A stretch of DNA of 64,000 bases from Tenodera sinensis (lineage: Eukaryota > Arthropoda > Insecta > Mantodea > Mantidae). Position 1 is the stretch's first letter, and each line of letters opens with the position of its first letter. This document shows positions 14,173 through 25,574 of the stretch, piece by piece. Below the pieces are notes generated by a model. That model ran no database searches. It was not told where the DNA came from and was given only the letters and a program-made list of their open reading frames with translations. The stretch covers positions 60,160,022-60,224,021 of the forward strand of contig CM060966.1 in NCBI GenBank assembly GCA_030765045.1, given 5' to 3'. The position numbers were made by a program, and so were the translations under genes.

Positions 14173-14376
14173 TATGTACGTAGAGAATAATCAGTGCGTT
14201 ATCTGAGCGGTTTATATTAACAAAGATAAAGTGCAAGTCAACGTTTTGAGCAGCAGGAATATAGCAACTCTTGCCTGCCCACCAGTAGTTCTGTCGTGGT
14301 CTTCAAACGTAACAGTGTTGTGAACTGGTTCCCACCAAATTAAATTAGGCGTATAAAATGTTAAAAAGCTCTTCAA

Positions 14377-15902
14377 ATGCCGAAAATAAAACTAACTTCG
14401 AGTGCTACATTAATTAATTTACAGAAGGGGTTTTCGGGTGATTTAATATCTCCAGATAATAGGGTACTGTTTTGTTGAACGTGTGAGAAAAATGTAGGGA
14501 GTGAGAAAAGATTTCAAATAGTTCAGCACATAAACACAGCAAAACATAAGGAGAATTTAATCAGAAAACTCGCAAACAAAGAACTTGTTCAAAAACAGTT
14601 AGTACAGTATTTAGGAAGTAGGGTTACTGAATTTTCCTGTGACCTGTGCGAAGCATTTTTAGCTGCTGATATTCCTTTGTTCAAAATTAATAATCCGACT
14701 TTTAAAAACTTTCTTGTCAAGTGCATTCGACAATATGCGCCTGGAGAAAGTACACTGCGTAAGACTTGCGTAGGACATTGGTACAATAGCGTATTGTAAA
14801 ATATACAAAATGTATTAGCGGATCAGTTTGTGTGACTTTCCTGTTGATGAAATCCCTGATTCTGAGTGCCGTTCTATTGCTAATATAATCGTGGGTGCTT
14901 TAAATAATGAACAAAAGACTACACCTTATCTTCTTAATGTGTGCGAATTGTGACAATGTAACTGTGACCCAGTTTGTGATGGACTCTTTGAAATTACTAT
15001 GGCCATGTGGAATCAAGTACGACCGGTTACTTTTATTTGTTACTGATGCAGATATTTATATGGTAAAATCAGGACAAACTCGGAAATGGTATTTTTCCTA
15101 ACTTATTTCATATAACTTGTTTGGAACACGCTCTTCATCGCATTTCTGAGACAATACGTGATTATTTCCCATTGGTAGACAGATTTGTGTCGAGTACAAA
15201 GAGAATTTTTGTTAAATCTCCTAAAAGAGTTAAGTTGTTTAGATCAACAGCACCTAATATCCAACTTCCTCCTGCACCAGTGTTAACTCGATGGGGAACA
15301 TGGGTCGATGCAGTTTTATATTATGCTGGGCACATAGAAATAGTCGAAGAGGTTGTTAATTCATTGGACTCGAAAGGTGCTTCATCAATAGAAGCTGTGC
15401 AAAATATTCTGTCAGTCACTCAGTTAAAAGAGGATCTTAGTTTCATATCTGCCCATTTTTCTTTCTTACCAACAGCCACAACGACATTTGGGAGCTCTAG
15501 GATCTCCCTTGTATTAATCACTTACTGTCTTTGAAAAAAACAATATGCGATATAGGTTCGGTTCCTGGTAGCATAGGACAAAAAGTGAAATAGAAAGTGA
15601 ATTATGTAATTTCAAAGAATTCTGGTTATAAACAGATGTACGATATTCGAGACATCCTCAAAAGAAAACCATCCTTCACACCAAGAGACTTGAGTCTCTC
15701 TGTGAGGCAGTTAATATCATTTAAATATGTCCCGATAACATCTTGTGACGTGGAGAGAAGTTTTTCACGTTACAAAAGTGTTTTGCGAGACAACAGACGA
15801 TATTTTACAGTTGAAAATTTGTGCAAAGTGTTGGTTGTGAACTGCAAATTAGCAGTTAATATTAGCAGCGGGACCACTTCTGCTTCAAGGTCTAAGGAAT
15901 AA
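14377..15902 (+). pseudogene. hAT transposase relic (CGGBP1-like BED finger, core, C-terminal dimerisation region)
   Basis: Starts at ATG 14377 (MPKIKLTSSATL) and continues in pieces. A BED-type finger is visible (TCEKN..QHINTAKH), with an in-frame TGA at about 14473 just before it. The block DLCEAFLAADIPLFKI..ESTLRK is typical of CGGBP1-like hAT proteins. A core segment LLLFVTDADIYMVKSG lies near 15030-15070 and ALHRISETIRDYFPLVD near 15125. TRWGTWVDAVLYYAGH follows. The C-terminal hAT signature SCDVERSFSRYKSVLRDNR (about 15745-15800) precedes the stop at 15902. Frameshifts near 14785, 14950, 15095 and 15500 and several stops make it non-functional. Order and content match the family from end to end; the region around 15480-15600 is the most degraded. 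Confidence 0.9.
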
Positions 15903-16050
15903 GGTAACTTTATTTATTTATATTATACTAACTCGTCTTGTCTACTGCAAAGATGCAGTAGGTGCATATTTCTTGGTATATTTTCAAGTTTTTAAGAGCA
16001 TATTTGCATGCATATTTCAGTGTTTTTAGGGCATGAACTTCCGAGCCCTA

Positions 16051-16865
16051 ATCATTATACTTGGACAATGTCTCTAATCCTCAAATGTATAAAACAAATT
16101 CGAAATTAATTACGTACAGAAATACTGTCTTAAGAATACGCATATTTATTAATTACCTGCACATTGTCCTTGCTGGCACTTGCCACAGCAGTCTCCCGTG
16201 TATCTCCATGCCAGTTTGGAATCTTAGTGAAAGCACAGCATCGCTTTTTAATTTTCTTCTTAATGCCAATTCTAGAAGCTCGTGTTTTAAATCCCGTTCT
16301 TAATCTTCGGGAAGGAAATGATGTGAACAAATTCTTGCATTATTGACATTAATTGGATTAGTCCTTCTACACCGAGACAGTCATTCACGCTGTAATGTTA
16401 CATCCTTAGGAAACTTATGATAAACTACATCCGTAGTATTATATGAAGCATATTTACACGCAGCAAGAGAGCAATGGTTTCTACTTTTACTCATTGTACT
16501 AAAGAAGGTCCACCATCAGGAATAGATACTAGATAGCTGTGTTGTTTATTATAACAGACAGGCCTGGGACTGGGATATTAACAATGTGCTTCATGTTGTA
16601 AAAGTACCCTTATTTCGCTTGGTCCCGTGTATTACCAATGGCGTCACACTGCTCCGGAACTGTTTGCGCGGGAAGGCGATTCTGGCCTGCCCTGGCGCTG
16701 ATGAACAGTTCCAAAGTTTGTTACACAGAACACCTAGGTTTGTTACATTCGTACCTAAGGTAACCAAATCTTGCGAAAACCGCATTGATGTGTAGCGCGT
16801 TTCATGTGAAAGAGAAACTGGGGAGAAAAGGAATAACGATTGCAGTAGGTCTTGAGCGATAGTCA
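16051..16865. other. Spacer without recognised content
   Basis: Non-coding and moderately AT-rich. Short open frames occur on both strands but none resembles a known domain. A GC-richer stretch at 16600-16800 has no recognised match. Confidence 0.5.
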
Positions 16866-17550
16866 AATCGCTTAAATCTGGTGGCTATGTGAAGGATTTC
16901 AGCTATTGGAAAACTCACACAAATAACAAGGAATATCTCCGAAATGGTGCACTCCCCAAAAAATTGTATTGGGACATAAAGGGACATTGGGACTACATGG
17001 GCTATAGCCTGGAAATTCAAGATATATGTTTCATTTGTCATAAAAGTATCTCAAACATGGCATGTTAATCAAAATCGTTTGAGCCATTTTCAGGAAAATA
17101 AAAATTTTCGAAAAATTTTGCATGTAAAGGATAGTTTAGGGTGAAGCAATTTTCTTAAAAATCTTCGAGTCGCATCCTTGAAAGACATTAAACTTAAATA
17201 CCAAATTTGGTTTCTAACCGACTTTTTTTTTTTTTTTTTTTGAATTACCTATGCTGTCCACAGACTGACAGACACACAGACGCAGACTGACACAAACACA
17301 CGGACCTTTTTCTAAAAATTGATTCAGGGGGCCTAAAAACATACATTTCCGGTGAAATCTCGACATCGAATTTTTGGGTGGAATACAATACTTCCTCTAC
17401 TTTACTATACGTAGTAGAGAAAGTAAAAATGCTTTTTTTTTAATTCAGGGGGGCCCAAAACATATATTTCCGCTGAAATCTCGACATCGTATTTTTGTGT
17501 GAAATACAATACTCCCTCTTTTTTACTATACGTAGTAGAGAAAGTAAGAA
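16866..17550 (+). repeat. Dispersed microsatellite-bearing repeat, copy 1 (unexpanded tract)
   Basis: Contains the blocks that recur through the window: AACAAGGAATATCTCCGAAATG, the TAGTTTAG block after ATGTAAAGG, ATTAAACTTAAATACCAA, CTATGCTGTCC, a CA-like tract, CCTTTTTCTAAAAATTG, AAATCTCGACATCGAATTTT, and GTAGAGAAAGTAA. Here the tract between CTGTCC and CCTTTTT is still an irregular GACACACAGACGC mixture, whereas in other copies it is a long pure (CA)n. The last about 130 bp is duplicated (two GGGGGC..AAGTAA blocks). Confidence 0.75.
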
Positions 17551-17579
17551 GAGAACTTACTCTAAGAACTAAACCAGTC

Positions 17580-20500
17580 CCCACGGTCTACCCTTCGTAC
17601 AACCATTTATTGACCCAGGCGAGTTTCATGGGAAACCGGATGAAAATGTTTTAATGTATCTACAAAATTTTAAGATCTTAGTTGAATCTAACGCATGGGT
17701 GGAGGTTAACAAGAGCGTTACCTTCCCTGTTATTTGAGGGATGCCGCTGCAAAATGGTGTCAAACATTTTTACACAGGCAACCTGATCATTCCTGGCAAC
17801 AGCTCAGGGATGGACTGGAAAATGATTTTCGCCTAGCGGCGCAGGAAGAAATCCTGGAGTGTCGCCTTCGAAAGAGAATGCAAGAATATTTGGAACCTAT
17901 TAACACTTATGTTTAAGAGATTCTGGCCCTATGTGATCCAATTAATCCCCGCATGTCAGAAAAAGAACAAATTCGCCACATACCGCGGGGCATGAAACCT
18001 TCATTGTTGGAACGTGTTTTCCCCACTAATCCTCAGACAGTGGAGGAATTGTTACAATACGCTCATCGTATTGAGACAGCTAGATATTTGGACTGGACAT
18101 AGAGTACACCTGATACAGACTGACCCACCCTTCCCAGTAGCCTCCCTTCAGATATCTCCCATTGCTAAAAAACTTGATGCCTTAACACATGACTTAGATT
18201 TGTTGTCTCAGAAAGTACGCCAGTTACAACAAGGTCAGCACATACGTCTAAGTTTACAGCCACAACACCACGGGCTCTATTTAACAGGAAACCGCGGTTT
18301 GGCAATAACAGAGGTAATGTTAATAATTGGGAACGCCCAAGGCGCAACGCAAAGCGGATGGGCGCCCATTTCGTTTTAACTGCAAAAAACCGGGCCATGT
18401 AGCATTATACTGCAGGCGTCCACGCAACCACCCAAAGGTCAAAAGCGAGCTACGGACATCGGGTTCGTGGTTCGAGATTCAGAATTGACCTATGAAAAAC
18501 AGCGCAATACCATTCAACCTACAAATGTTTAAATTACATGTGGTACCGCACACAGTATGAGTATTAATTTAATATTTTGATGGACACTGGAAGCACTGGA
18601 AGCATACTAAATTAAAAGTACGTACAGAGTCCCTTAATACCTTTAACTCAAAGTACTCTTATAGCCATAGCTGATGTCGCTTTTTCCACTAAGTGCAACT
18701 TTAAACTATGGAATACCCAGTTCTTTGAACAATTTTATTAATACTAGTATTGCATCATGATCTGCTGTTAGGTATTGATTTCCTTCGCGGATATAGAACA
18801 GTGATTGATTTAGTAAAAATAGTATTACAAACTGCACAATGTGAACCAGTTCACACCTTTCGTAATGAAAAGATGTCCTTTACCTCAGATCACGTTAGAA
18901 TCAGACACAGATGATCACGGTGCACTTTCAGTAGGAAAAGCTGTGTGTGCACAGAATGTGAAACTTCCGCCCTTTAGCACGACACCCTTACAAATTGTTT
19001 CATTACCACATTCCGGTTCGTTTTTACTTGAAATATCAGACGTCCTTGTATAACAGAAACAAATCAATGTATGATCGTTAATGTGTACTAAACAAACTGT
19101 TATCGCTATCCCCGTCTGTAATAACACTGCTTCTCCCCAAGTATTGTTCGCAAGAACCACCTTAGCTCACTATATGAGGCAGTACCAGTTTAAGCTGCAA
19201 ATTGGAGCTAACAAGACACGTACAGTGTCAATATTAAAGACGCTTTCACTTTAAAGTCAATTTCACTGAAAGGCAGTGTGCCCAATTGAAATCCCTTTTA
19301 GATAAATTCACAGATGTATTTGCAACCACTTTGAAAAATTCAGGTACTACTGATTTAGGAGACTTTCAAATTAAGCTTACTGACCCCGACCGATTAGGCA
19401 ACGCCCCTATTGCATTTCACAGAAGCAGCGTAACTTAATTCCCAAATAAAATAAGTGAAAGATGCCCATATTATCAGAGATTTATCTAGTCCCTTTGCAT
19501 CTCCGGTGGTCCTTGTTCAAAAGAAAGATGGACAGTTTCGTTTCTGTGTGGATTATCGAAGGTTAAATGCTGTTACTGAAGTCTCATAATTTCCACTTCC
19601 CCTTATTGATTATCTCCTAAGCTAACTGGGAGGTTCCAAATGGTATTGCAATTTGGATTTGCTAAGCGCTTATTTTCAGGTACCATTGGCTGAAAATAGC
19701 AAAAAGTACACATCCTGTATTACTCATGATGGAGTCTATGAATTCGAGAAGTTAAGTTTTGGCTTAAAAAGGGCTGCCGTCATTTCAGTTAATTAGCTGA
19801 ACAAGTATTGAGAGGTTGAAATTATATAAAGACTATTGTTTGGATGGCATTTTCGTGTTCACCAGAGATTTCAATCAGTTGTGCTGCTACTAGAGGAGGT
19901 AGTCCGCAAATAGGAAAAGCCCAATTTCAAGCTCAAGCCTCAAAAGTGTTTCCTTGCTGTGTCAAAAATTAAATTGCTAGGTTTTGAAGTATCTGAACAT
20001 GGCATTGAATGACACCAAAAGAAACTGCCTGCAATCAAAGAATTGCAAATTCCCAAAAATGTGCGTGAACTGCGGCGTGTATTAAGCCTGTGTGGGTTTT
20101 ACCGTAGGTTTATCTCTAATTTCGCATCTATAGCTGAGTCGCTATATACACTCACAAAGAAAAATCAGGAATTTATCTAGAATGATAAACATCAAAGAGC
20201 GTTTGAAACACTCAAAAATGCCCTAATTTCCACAGCACTGTTAGCACATTATACCCCTGGAGCCCCTACTAGAATTCACGTTGACGCATCTGGTGCAGGA
20301 TTAGGAAGAGCCTTATTACAAAAGATAGGAGATCAATTTCATCCTGTGTCATTCTGTAGCCGCACGCTATCAAAACACCAGAAAAATTATAGCGTGTCAG
20401 AATTGGAACTCTTGGCTATTGTTTTCGCCCTAACTCATATATAGGTATCCTGTAGAAATAGTTGCTGATCATCATGCACTCTGCTATCTGCGGAACTTGA

Positions 20501-20990
20501 AAGATGCCACTTGTCGTTTAGCCAGGTGGGCCCTAAAGCTGCAAGAATATGAATACTGAATTATTTATAAATCCGGAAGAAAGCATTTAGATGCTGATGC
20601 ATTGTTGAGATTTCCGGTAGCTGAACTCACCTCAGAAGAAACAGATTAAAGAGAGCCTCTGTTCACTTGTTTACTATCGCCTGTAGAAGTAGCCAGGCAC
20701 CAATAACTGACCCCTCGTTACTACCTCTTTTTGATGCATTGCAGCAACCGGAATTCGCCTCTCCTAAAGTACGTCGATAAGCTTCTAACTAGCTTGTTAA
20801 ATCAGGTGTACGCAATCGTAAAAATGCAGGTGCCACAGGACATCTTCACCTACTAGTCATTCCCGAGTTACTAAAGTGTGAAATATTATTTGCTTGTCAT
20901 ACCGATTCTTTGTCGGGTCACATGGGACTTCCTAGAACCTTTCAAAAATCAATTCCCGTTATTACTGTGTAGGTATGCGCAAACACATTG
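17580..20990 (+). pseudogene. Ty3/Gypsy-like gag-pol relic
   Basis: Order of domains, all in broken frames: a gag segment (RDAAAKWCQTFLHRQPDHSW at 17737 on; MKPSLLERVFPTNPQTVEEL at about 17994); a zinc-knuckle remnant NCKKPGHVALYC near 18380 that has lost its first Cys; an aspartic protease active site LMDTGSTGS near 18578; RT (FASPVVLVQKKDGQFRFCVD near 19495; YCNLDLLSAYFQVPL near 19645); RNase H (RIHVDASGAGLGRALLQ near 20275; VSELELLAIVFAL); and the integrase HHCC finger (ACHTDSLSGHMGLPRTF near 20900). The RT catalytic box reads LDGIFVF near 19840, with Gly in place of the second Asp. The integrase core is missing; the sequence breaks at about 20990. No LTRs were found on either side. Confidence 0.85.
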
Positions 20991-21165
20991 GGCGGTATAA
21001 ATAAAAGCAAGCATTAGCTTTTTCTCACTAATTCGGAGCAAGAGGTTGGTTTCATATAAATAAAAACCTTCTTCTCCATCTCCTTGCAAGCTAAAGCTTC
21101 CCGACCTTAACCGCAGAGCTATTGCTCGCGAAGTAGTATAAATAAAAACCTGCCTTCCTCACTCT
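20991..21165. repeat. Short repeat with three TATAAATAAAA blocks
   Basis: TATAAATAAAA occurs at about 20996, 21055 and 21138, separated by unlike sequence. The block abuts the broken end of the Gypsy relic and may belong to the element that truncated it. Not identified. Confidence 0.5.
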
Positions 21166-21324
21166 AACGGAGCTTTTCCTGGCTATTTTCTGAGGTAGCT
21201 ATGTAGGTACCTCAGCTTGCTCAATCAATTAGTACCATGGCCAAGATTTCCTGCTCCCTCTGTTTTAAAACAACTGGCTTATTGCCAATTAGTTTCAAAT
21301 CACTTTTGAACTTAATTCTTGATT

Positions 21325-21516
21325 TTAAGTTGCTTTTTTTAGTATTTGCATCTCGCTGATGGATGTTGTAAGCTCTTCCTCCAATTGTTGCTTTACTGTA
21401 GCTACTGCTAAACTTTTGCGCTTACTTTCTGACAACTGTGCTTTTAATAGAATGTCTTGATTTTCCTTTAGTAGATGAACAAAGCGCCTCATAAATACAC
21501 TGCTTTCTTCAATCAT
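21325..21516 (-). CDS. Small unidentified ORF, coiled-coil-like
   Basis: A 63-codon frame from ATG (21516) to TAA (21325). The protein is rich in Glu, Lys, Leu and Gln (SKRKSLAVATVKQQLEEELT) and looks amphipathic. Such tails occur at the C-termini of many insect transposon-linked DNA-binding proteins, but no diagnostic motif is seen. It could be a last-exon fragment or chance. The region between here and 22195 shows nothing else. Confidence 0.25.
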   Translation of the reverse strand: MIEESSVFMRRFVHLLKENQDILLKAQLSESKRKSLAVATVKQQLEEELTTSISEMQILKKAT

Positions 21517-22195
21517 GGTGACTGAAATAGGTGTTGTAAAATATAAACTCTACTCTTTGAGATATTTGCTGCTATATCAGCTCCGATGATACAAGGACAT
21601 TTCTCTGAGGTGTTATGATCAAGCCTGGTTAGAATACGAGTGATGTCATAGTGATGTCATTACCGGAAACCTGATAATGGAATCAAAACATATTCGAACG
21701 TGCTTATAAAAAATTGCATCACGTATGAAGAGCATAATGCTCGTACAAATCAAGGTCGAATTATATGTATAAAATAAGCCTATATGAAACTCTTTCACAA
21801 AGTAGGTATAGCTTTAATTCAGATAACACTTTTAAAATCTTAGAATTGCCTATTTTGATGTTCCAAAAATTTTAATTGCCCAGTTCTAGAGCAGATCAAC
21901 AGAACACCAGTAAAAGTAATCTTTTAGTATATCACTTGTAATAGCCGCAGGGCATCAAATTATGGGAATCTGGGTTTAAATTTATAAAAGGATAATCGCC
22001 ATGTGTTGGAAGTTCGGATAAATCCCAATTACTGTTTCATTTATCCCTGCCGCCCCCTCCCCCCCCCAAAAAAAAAGAAATTGACATAAACTGTGTGCTT
22101 TAATTAGATACACATTTTTGTGTAGTAAGACTTCGTCTGTCTCCTACAGTTTATCAGTTATATAAATGTGATTCAGAATAAAAAGGACTTCACAG

Positions 22196-22391
22196 GCTAT
22201 TCTCCCGAAATTAAAGATATACCTACATTTCAGTTGTCATGTAAATATCTTAACATATGCCATTTTAATCAAAATACGAGCACAGTGGCCATTTTTGATA
22301 AAATTAAAAATTAGGTATGTTTATCCATGTTTCTGCTTTAATCTCGATATCGAATTATTGGGCGGAATGCAATAATTTCTCTACTATACGT
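22196..22391 (+). repeat. Dispersed microsatellite-bearing repeat, copy 2 (fragment)
   Basis: Shares GGCTATTCTCCCGAAATTAAAG, TAAATATCTTAACATATGCCATTTTAATCAAAATACGA in scattered form, and the ending ATCTCGATATCGAATTATTGGGCGGAATGCAATAATTTCTCTACTATACG with copy 1. The CA-tract section is deleted. Confidence 0.55.
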
Positions 22392-25136
22392 TTAGTGGTT
22401 GAGGAACTAAAGAATTACACAATATGTAGGGACTTGGATGCAGATATAAACAATTATAATCATATTAAACAGAAAATGTAGACTTGCTTCCGCAGCAATT
22501 GCTTCCAGAGGGAAATGAAACACATAGGGAACCTTTTAACAGTCTGAATACATCCTAAGGTGTTGTCATCAGAAAATGTTAAAATCGTCACATGTATAGA
22601 GGTACGAGATATGGGAGGATTAGTTGTGGTTAAAATTGTCAAAAGGCACGAAATGTTACACACAAGTCATTAGGGGCAAGCGTCAGGTAGTCAGCCTGAA
22701 ATAACTGGTAATGCCAGTTTTCCTGGAAATTGCTCAGTGCAGGTGTTGAGCAGGAAAACAATGGAAGGCCGCGGAGACTTCTTCGAAACCCATCGTAGGG
22801 GTAATTATGAGATGAACATTGAGAACGTCATGACGCGGAGTTTTCGCGTCATGAAATTGGAGGGGTTTTTGAGGGGAAGTCCGAGGTGACTTCTGACCGG
22901 GAGCGCACGGAGCAGGCACTTGCCCTCCAGAACCCGGACGGAACGGGTCAGTACACTTGATGCCCAGATCTCCGAGCGAGCATTTCAGTCAGGGGACTTG
23001 CATTCCAGATGCTCGAGTGTGAGGACACATTATATTTAATAGTAACAATCCTCGGTCTTAGTAAAGACAGGAACGACTTAAGGTTGCTAATAGCGATCGG
23101 CAAATCTCACGCATTCCTATTTTGGTGAGAATCAAAGTGTTTCAACGAGAGTTATGGTTTTATTCGCAAACACCCACGCATACCCAGAAATTAAGATCAC
23201 ATGCCAGAGCAGCCGGAGCAGAAATCACCTGAAAGCAGCATTCCGCTTAGGATAGCGGAAGTGAGGAGCGGGTAATACCGCATCACCCTATTACACCTGA
23301 GTTAAACACAGTGACGAACAAAATCTATTCATTAGATGTCATTACTTTATAAATAAATCATATGACATGATATTTGTTACATTAAACAATCCTTCATATC
23401 TAGAAAAAAATTCTTTTTGAAAGTCTCATTCTACGCAGACATTATATTTAACTCACAAAGTTTATCCGTAGAGTTGCTATCTTGTAACATGTGTACTTTA
23501 CAGAAACCTTTTCTAAGATGTATTCACGCTTCTACTAAATTGGTATATGGCAAGGTATAGGATTATTTGGTAAAATCATGTCCAGGGTACTTACCATTCT
23601 TTTTTCCTTGTGGTAGAAATACTGCCGACGGAGGTTCGGCTTAAATATTCCTCCGATAAGCATTTCATCCAAGTCACACAACATGACATTATCCAAGCAC
23701 CTTAACGCTGCACACACAAAAGCTTTAACAACAAAATTACTTCACCGTTGGCACGAGCTAAAAGCTGTAGTCAAACACATTTCTCGCTCAAAACGTGGAC
23801 ACATAATATATCTAACCAGATAGTACCTTCTCTTCAGATGCAATTCATCATTGCTATTGCTCGTGCATCCAAGGGAAATGCAAGCACACATTTGCAACAC
23901 AAGCTCCGTTCACACGGTTAGCCAGACATCCGAGACACAGCGCATAGTTTTATACTGAGGCACGGGTCTGTTCGTCTGAGAAATTGTCAGACCCTATTTT
24001 AGCGTGTTTTATACTTCTGTTAATTATCCCTGAGTTATTCATGGTTTTTCATACAGATGTTCTTATATACACTCTCATATATTTTGGCACACTGATAACT
24101 TCCCTCAATTACAGCTCCCTATTTTCCCTAAGCAAACATCCCCTCATAGTAAGGGACCTAACATCACAAATTGAGTTTGAAGCAAGTACCGTGCCACTGT
24201 TACTGGATACACGTAGCAATACAAATCCCATTATCGAACTCAAGACCTTGTTTAACTAGCAATACTTAGGAATATTCTCTCAATTATTTTGTTTGGTTTT
24301 ATTCACAGCTTACAGCTTCACTTAGCTTACAGTTGCTTATGTTGGCTACCTAGTGTGACAGTCAGGACTCGAATTCTGTACTCTGATTTTGCTGGATTAT
24401 CTCTACCTCAGTAATATTAAGATACATTGATTTGATGACGTTTTACCAGCATGATCGCCTACGACTATTCAGTACATACGATTCTCATTAAAACACGTTT
24501 TCTCTAATGTAACTTGAGCAATTTTATTTCTGTGTTCCAGGTATAAAGGATGCTTTACGTTACTCACGTCCCTTAGGATATGAAGTACATCGATAAATTT
24601 AGAATGACACTTTAGTAATAGATGCGAATGCGCTTCTCTAGAATTACGTTACTAGATTTATTTTCTAGATATATTTGGAATACATAGCTCCACAGGTTAG
24701 ACTGATGGCTCTGGGGATCTGTTATGACGACGGTGATTTATGCGGTATATATGTATAATTTTGTGGCAAATGTTTGTTTCTAGGGTATGTTTGATGGGCT
24801 CTCAGAAATAACTTATAGGTAACATGGAATCATACTATGAACAAGTATGTGAATTCATTCTCTTATGATTTTCAGATTAACATTGACGTTTTTAGTCATG
24901 TGATGAACCTTCTTGAAGCACCCTTGAGTTGTTGTGTCCAGAATGGAATATTTTTTTATTTCATTTATTTCAATTTGCTGTTACATGGCATTGCTCCAAT
25001 TATAACGGCGTATGCAATTTGTATATCAAAATGTACACACATTCCAAATAGTGATATAAAAATTAAACACAAAGATTACATTATAAAACAAAGGAAAATA
25101 AAAAAGCAAAATATATAATGGCATATACAAACAATA
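22392..25136. other. Spacer without recognised content
   Basis: No convincing reading frame. There is a short hairpin (ATGACGCG/CGCGTCAT) at 22829-22851. GC-richer stretches lie at 22700-22990 and 23200-23290. The rest is AT-rich with many stops. Confidence 0.5.
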
Positions 25137-25150
25137 ATGACATGGATAGT

Positions 25151-25372
25151 GATAAGAGCTTCACGGGTGATCAGCCGTGTTAAACTTAAGAAGGTCGAGC
25201 TTTCGGCCATTATACTCTCCATGGCCATCTTCAGGACTAAAATAGTCTTTTAGTCCTGAAGATGGCCATGGAGAGTATAATGGCCGAAAGCTCGACCTTC
25301 TTAAGTTTAACACGGCTGATCACCCGTGAAGCTCTTATCACTAACGTTCGCCGTGAAAGCTTCAAATCTTAC
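25151..25372. mobile_element. 222-bp hairpin element with 14-bp target-site duplication
   Basis: The flanks are a perfect 14-bp direct repeat ATGACATGGATAGT (25137-25150 and 25373-25386). Inside is a perfect palindrome, 25147-25242 against 25248-25343 (96 bp each, loop TAGTC), followed by about 29 bp ending GCTTCAAATCTTAC. A related single-armed element at 35895-36023 shares GATGGCCGAAAGCTCGA, ACACGGCTG and CCGTGAAAGCTTCAAGTCTTAC. The 14-bp duplication suits target-primed (LINE/PLE-type) integration. The perfect arms imply a template switch or inverted dimer made recently. Confidence 0.8.
25256..25289 (+). ncRNA. Hammerhead-ribozyme-like core (CUGANGA - stem II - GAAA), copy 1
   Basis: CTGAAGA at 25256-25262 fits the core CUGANGA. 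It is followed by GGCCAT (25264-25269) pairing with ATGGCC (25280-25285), and then GAAA (25286-25289). This is the spacing and order of the conserved hammerhead half. Because of the palindrome, the mirror copy lies on the minus strand. A cleavage-site UH between stems III and I could not be placed with confidence, so activity is not claimed. Confidence 0.35.
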
Positions 25373-25574
25373 ATGACATGGATAGTTAAATACAGAATAA
25401 CTAAAATGCATAATGAAAGAAACAGAATTGTAAGCATCCTAAGAAAGTACAAATAACATTCAAAATAACCTTAAACTGTAAGCAATACAACACTGCATTA
25501 CATACTCTGGACTTAACCAGTTACTAAGTGATGTCCAATTATATTAATAAGTCGCATATATAAGAGAAAGAAAG

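Larger units (their letters stand above)
13598..16050 (+). mobile_element. hAT DNA transposon, decayed, with terminal inverted repeats
   Basis: The left end starts TAGGGCTAGTAAGTTCATGC at 13598. The right end, reverse-complemented from 16050, reads TAGGGCTCGGAAGTTCATGC, giving about 20-bp terminal inverted repeats with two or three mismatches. The eight flanking bases are GTCACTAT on the left and ATCATTAT on the right; six of eight match, consistent with the 8-bp target duplication of hAT elements. Subterminal TGCATAT/ATATTTGCATGC-like motifs occur near both ends. The interior carries the transposase relic at 14377-15902 and a nested MITE at 13946-14172. Total length is about 2.45 kb. Confidence 0.85.

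Noticed and set aside
24837..25118. Possible membrane-like ORF of 93 codons
   Set aside because: AT-rich chance frame with no family resemblance and no supporting context.
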